Shown: positions 62,164 through 64,000 of the stretch, one piece after another
Layout of the letters: each line of letters starts with the position of its first letter
How positions within the stretch are numbered: position 1 is the stretch's first letter
Made by a program: the position numbers and the translations under genes
The notes under the pieces: generated by a model
The model's input: only the letters and a program-made list of their open reading frames with translations
Told to the model about the DNA's origin: nothing
Database searches by the model: none
Assembly: GCF_000147675.1 (NCBI RefSeq)
Contig: NZ_ADGQ01000060.1
Location: 62,001-126,000, forward strand
Source of the DNA: Peptostreptococcus stomatis DSM 17678
Lineage (GTDB): Bacteria; Bacillota; Clostridia; Peptostreptococcales; Peptostreptococcaceae
Reading direction: 5' to 3'
Length of the DNA stretch: 64,000 nucleotides

Positions 62164-64000
62164 TGAGTAAAAATATCAATAAGTTTATACTTATAAGTAT
62201 AATAATGTCAGTATTTATTGGTGTTACCGGCTATAGCCTAGGGATGAGTTTAGGCAAAAATTCCATAGTAAAACAGCCATTGCCAATTGATAATAACGTG
62301 GCAGATAATAAAGAATCGAATGATAATGATGAAGATAAAAATACCAGTGGTGAAAGTTCTAGTTCAGATACTGGTAAAACTTCGAAAAATGATAATAAAA
62401 ACAGTAAAAACAAAAATTCAAGTAGTGGCTCAAGCAGTGGTAGGAGTTCAAGGGGTGGAAGTAGTAGTTCTGCCAGTTCTGCCAACACAAGCATACCTAG
62501 TAAGTTAAAAGATGGAGTCTACTATGGTTCAGCAAAAGGCTATGGTGGTGACATAAAGGTCAAGGTTACAGTTTCTAATGGTAAGATATCTGATATAAAG
62601 GTAGAAAACCATTCAGAAACACCTGAATACTATGATAGGTGTTCAGGCATAATACCAAATATTATTTCTTCACAATCAACCAATGTAGATGGGGTAAGTG
62701 GTGCTACATTTACAAGTAATGGTATAAAATCAGCTGTTGCAAATGCACTAAAAAATGCTGGGGCAAGTACAGGTTCAGCTTCTGGTGGAGGAAGTGGTGC
62801 AGGAAATGAACAATCTGCAGAGAAGCCTAACCAGTCAGCTGATAAGGAAGAAATAAAGAAATTAAAGAAGCAAATCGAAGAATTACAAAATTCTAATGAT
62901 GTAAGTGGAAAGTTAAAAGATGGAAAATATGAAGGTACAGGTACTGGATTTAAAAGCACTATAAAAGTAGAGGTAGTAGTAAAGGGTGGTAAAATTGAAT
63001 CAATTAAGGTAGTAGAAAATGGAGATGACCATGATTATTTCGAAAAAGCTAAGGCCTTGATATCATCAATAATTTCTAAACAAACTACTAAGGTAGACTC
63101 GGTTTCTGGAGCAACCTTCTCTTCTAATGGTATAAAATCGGCAGTCAGGGCAGCCCTAAAAAAGGCGGGTTCATCCTCTGAAGGTGATAATAATGAAGAA
63201 CTTAATAAGGAACTTTCAAAGATACGAGAAGAAAATAGGAATTTAAGTGAATTATTAAAGTCTTTGAATAATAAGATAGAAGAACTACAGAATTCTAATG
63301 ATACAACTGGAAAACTCAAAGATGGAAAATATGAGGGTTCTGGAGTTGGATTTAAGAGTACTATAAAGGTAGAGGTAGAAATAAAGGGTGGTAAAATCGA
63401 ATCAATTAAGGTAATCGAAAATGGAGATGACCATGATTATTTCGAAAAGGCTAAGGCCTTGATACAATCAATAATTTCTACTCAAAGTACAAAAGTAGAT
63501 TCAATTTCCGGTGCTACACGTTCTTCTGATGGTATAAAATCGGCAGTTAGAGATGCCTTAAAAAAGGCTACAACTTCTAATGGTAATAGCGGAGAACTTG
63601 GCCAAGAACTTTCTAAGTTGCAAGAAGAAAATAAAAAGTTAAATGAATTAATTAAGACTTTGAAAGAAAAGATAGAAAAGCTTGAAAAAGATCCACAAAA
63701 TCCTGGACATAAGGCATATAATGACGGCAACTACACAGGTGTAAATACTTATATACTAGATGCAGATAAAATAGAAAGAAATATAAGTGTAGACGTTCAA
63801 ATATTAGAAGGGAAAATTAAAAATGTAAGTGTTATTTCTATAGAACCTGTAACTGAAGCCGATAAACGATTTATAGACGATGCTAAGAAGGGTGTAATTC
63901 CAAAGATAATAGAGAAGAATACTACAAGTGTTGATGCTGTATCTGGAGCTACATACACATCCAATGGAATAAAGGATGCAGTTAATGATGCCTTGAAGAA
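62163..64000 (+). CDS. membrane-anchored multi-FMN-binding protein, partial
   Basis: Runs off the right edge; 612 codons seen. An N-terminal membrane segment (FILISIIMSVFIGVTGYSLG), a long Ser/Gly/Asn-rich spacer, then at least four FMN-binding domains beginning LKDGVYYGSAKGYGGD, LKDGKYEGTGTGF, LKDGKYEGSGVGF and YNDGNYTGVNTYI. Their ends are SGATFTS, SGATFSS, SGATRSS and SGATYTS. Domains 2 and 3 are near-identical at DNA level (about 62914-63170 and 63304-63560) and each is preceded by a short coiled-coil linker (IKKLKKQIEELQN type). It probably forms a multi-flavin wire across the wall. Confidence 0.9.
   Translation, partial: MSKNINKFILISIIMSVFIGVTGYSLGMSLGKNSIVKQPLPIDNNVADNKESNDNDEDKNTSGESSSSDTGKTSKNDNKNSKNKNSSSGSSSGRSSRGGSSSSASSANTSIPSKLKDGVYYGSAKGYGGDIKVKVTVSNGKISDIKVENHSETPEYYDRCSGIIPNIISSQSTNVDGVSGATFTSNGIKSAVANALKNAGASTGSASGGGSGAGNEQSAEKPNQSADKEEIKKLKKQIEELQNSNDVSGKLKDGKYEGTGTGFKSTIKVEVVVKGGKIESIKVVENGDDHDYFEKAKALISSIISKQTTKVDSVSGATFSSNGIKSAVRAALKKAGSSSEGDNNEELNKELSKIREENRNLSELLKSLNNKIEELQNSNDTTGKLKDGKYEGSGVGFKSTIKVEVEIKGGKIESIKVIENGDDHDYFEKAKALIQSIISTQSTKVDSISGATRSSDGIKSAVRDALKKATTSNGNSGELGQELSKLQEENKKLNELIKTLKEKIEKLEKDPQNPGHKAYNDGNYTGVNTYILDADKIERNISVDVQILEGKIKNVSVISIEPVTEADKRFIDDAKKGVIPKIIEKNTTSVDAVSGATYTSNGIKDAVNDALK

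Noticed and set aside
62914-63560. Possible CRISPR-like direct repeats
   Set aside because: They are in-frame protein domain duplications, not short repeats with unique spacers; no cas genes occur in the window.
62231-63730. Long open frames on the reverse strand within the FMN-binding gene
   Set aside because: They mirror the low-complexity and repeated domains of the forward gene, have no ribosome sites and are rich in Ser/Leu as expected from antisense frames.

Overview
The window reads as a low-GC Gram-positive anaerobe (Bacillota). AT-rich codon use, AGGAGG ribosome sites, frequent TTG/GTG starts, a CWB2-repeat surface protein and stacked FMN-binding lipid-free surface proteins suggest a Tissierellia/Peptoniphilaceae-type genome (Anaerococcus, Peptoniphilus or relatives). 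That placement is an inference; no rRNA or housekeeping marker is present to settle it. Nearly the whole window is accessory DNA.

Layout. (1) 1-10.7 kb: the right part of a Tn1549/CTn5-like conjugative element: a MobC-type relaxosome gene running off the left edge, inverted repeats that could be oriT, then an iron-uptake cargo (AraC regulator, two ABC exporter-type half transporters, FeoA, FeoB, FeoC-like protein), a sigma-like regulator, a SHOCT-like small protein and a large serine recombinase. (2) 10.7-13.1 kb: a second, shorter serine recombinase with a membrane protein, bracketed by about 219-bp direct repeats and by a 13-mer present three times. (3) 13.4-22.3 kb: a defence island in one orientation: frameshifted excisionase-like HTH gene, ASCH-C5 methyltransferase, McrB- and McrC-like restriction subunits (LlaJI-like arrangement), then a Hachiman-like pair (HamA with a long N-terminal extension and an altered active site, and the HamB DEAH helicase). 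(4) 22.4-26.1 kb: prophage early-gene fragment (sigma factor, DUF2800, DUF2815, tiny membrane proteins). (5) 26.1-34.6 kb: a graveyard of IS200 and IS30 pieces, a PLD-nuclease pseudogene, PhzF and other remnants, with intact islands: SIMPL protein, YjcQ, an Fst-type toxin with a likely antisense RNA, a VOC protein, a CrtI-like oxidoreductase.

(6) 34.9-43.3 kb: a second, less familiar defence-like region: a single-HKD PLD protein; an uncharacterised cassette of a membrane HNH protein, a tail-anchored coiled-coil protein and a CbbX/SpoVK-type AAA+ ATPase, flanked by two copies of the 3' end of a WYL regulator gene; then an Nmad3 protein, an unknown protein and a SAP-domain protein. I consider the HNH/coiled-coil/AAA+ cassette the best candidate for an undescribed system. 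(7) 43.4-56.1 kb: decayed transposase and HAD gene, small membrane proteins, an ankyrin protein, CPBP protease, an HD-DUF1643 fusion, DKNYY protein, nitroreductase, RclA/MerA-like flavoprotein, interrupted Mrr-like nuclease and an esterase tail. (8) 56.3-64 kb: a surface electron-transfer-like locus: CWB2 protein with FMN-binding domains, a heme-type membrane protein, and two membrane-anchored proteins carrying one and at least four FMN-binding domains, the last cut by the window edge.

Many genes between 22 and 56 kb carry single stop codons or frameshifts and three repeat families recur there, so the region has been built and eroded by repeated insertion and recombination. All coordinates and motifs were read by eye; family names come from remembered motif patterns, not from a search.
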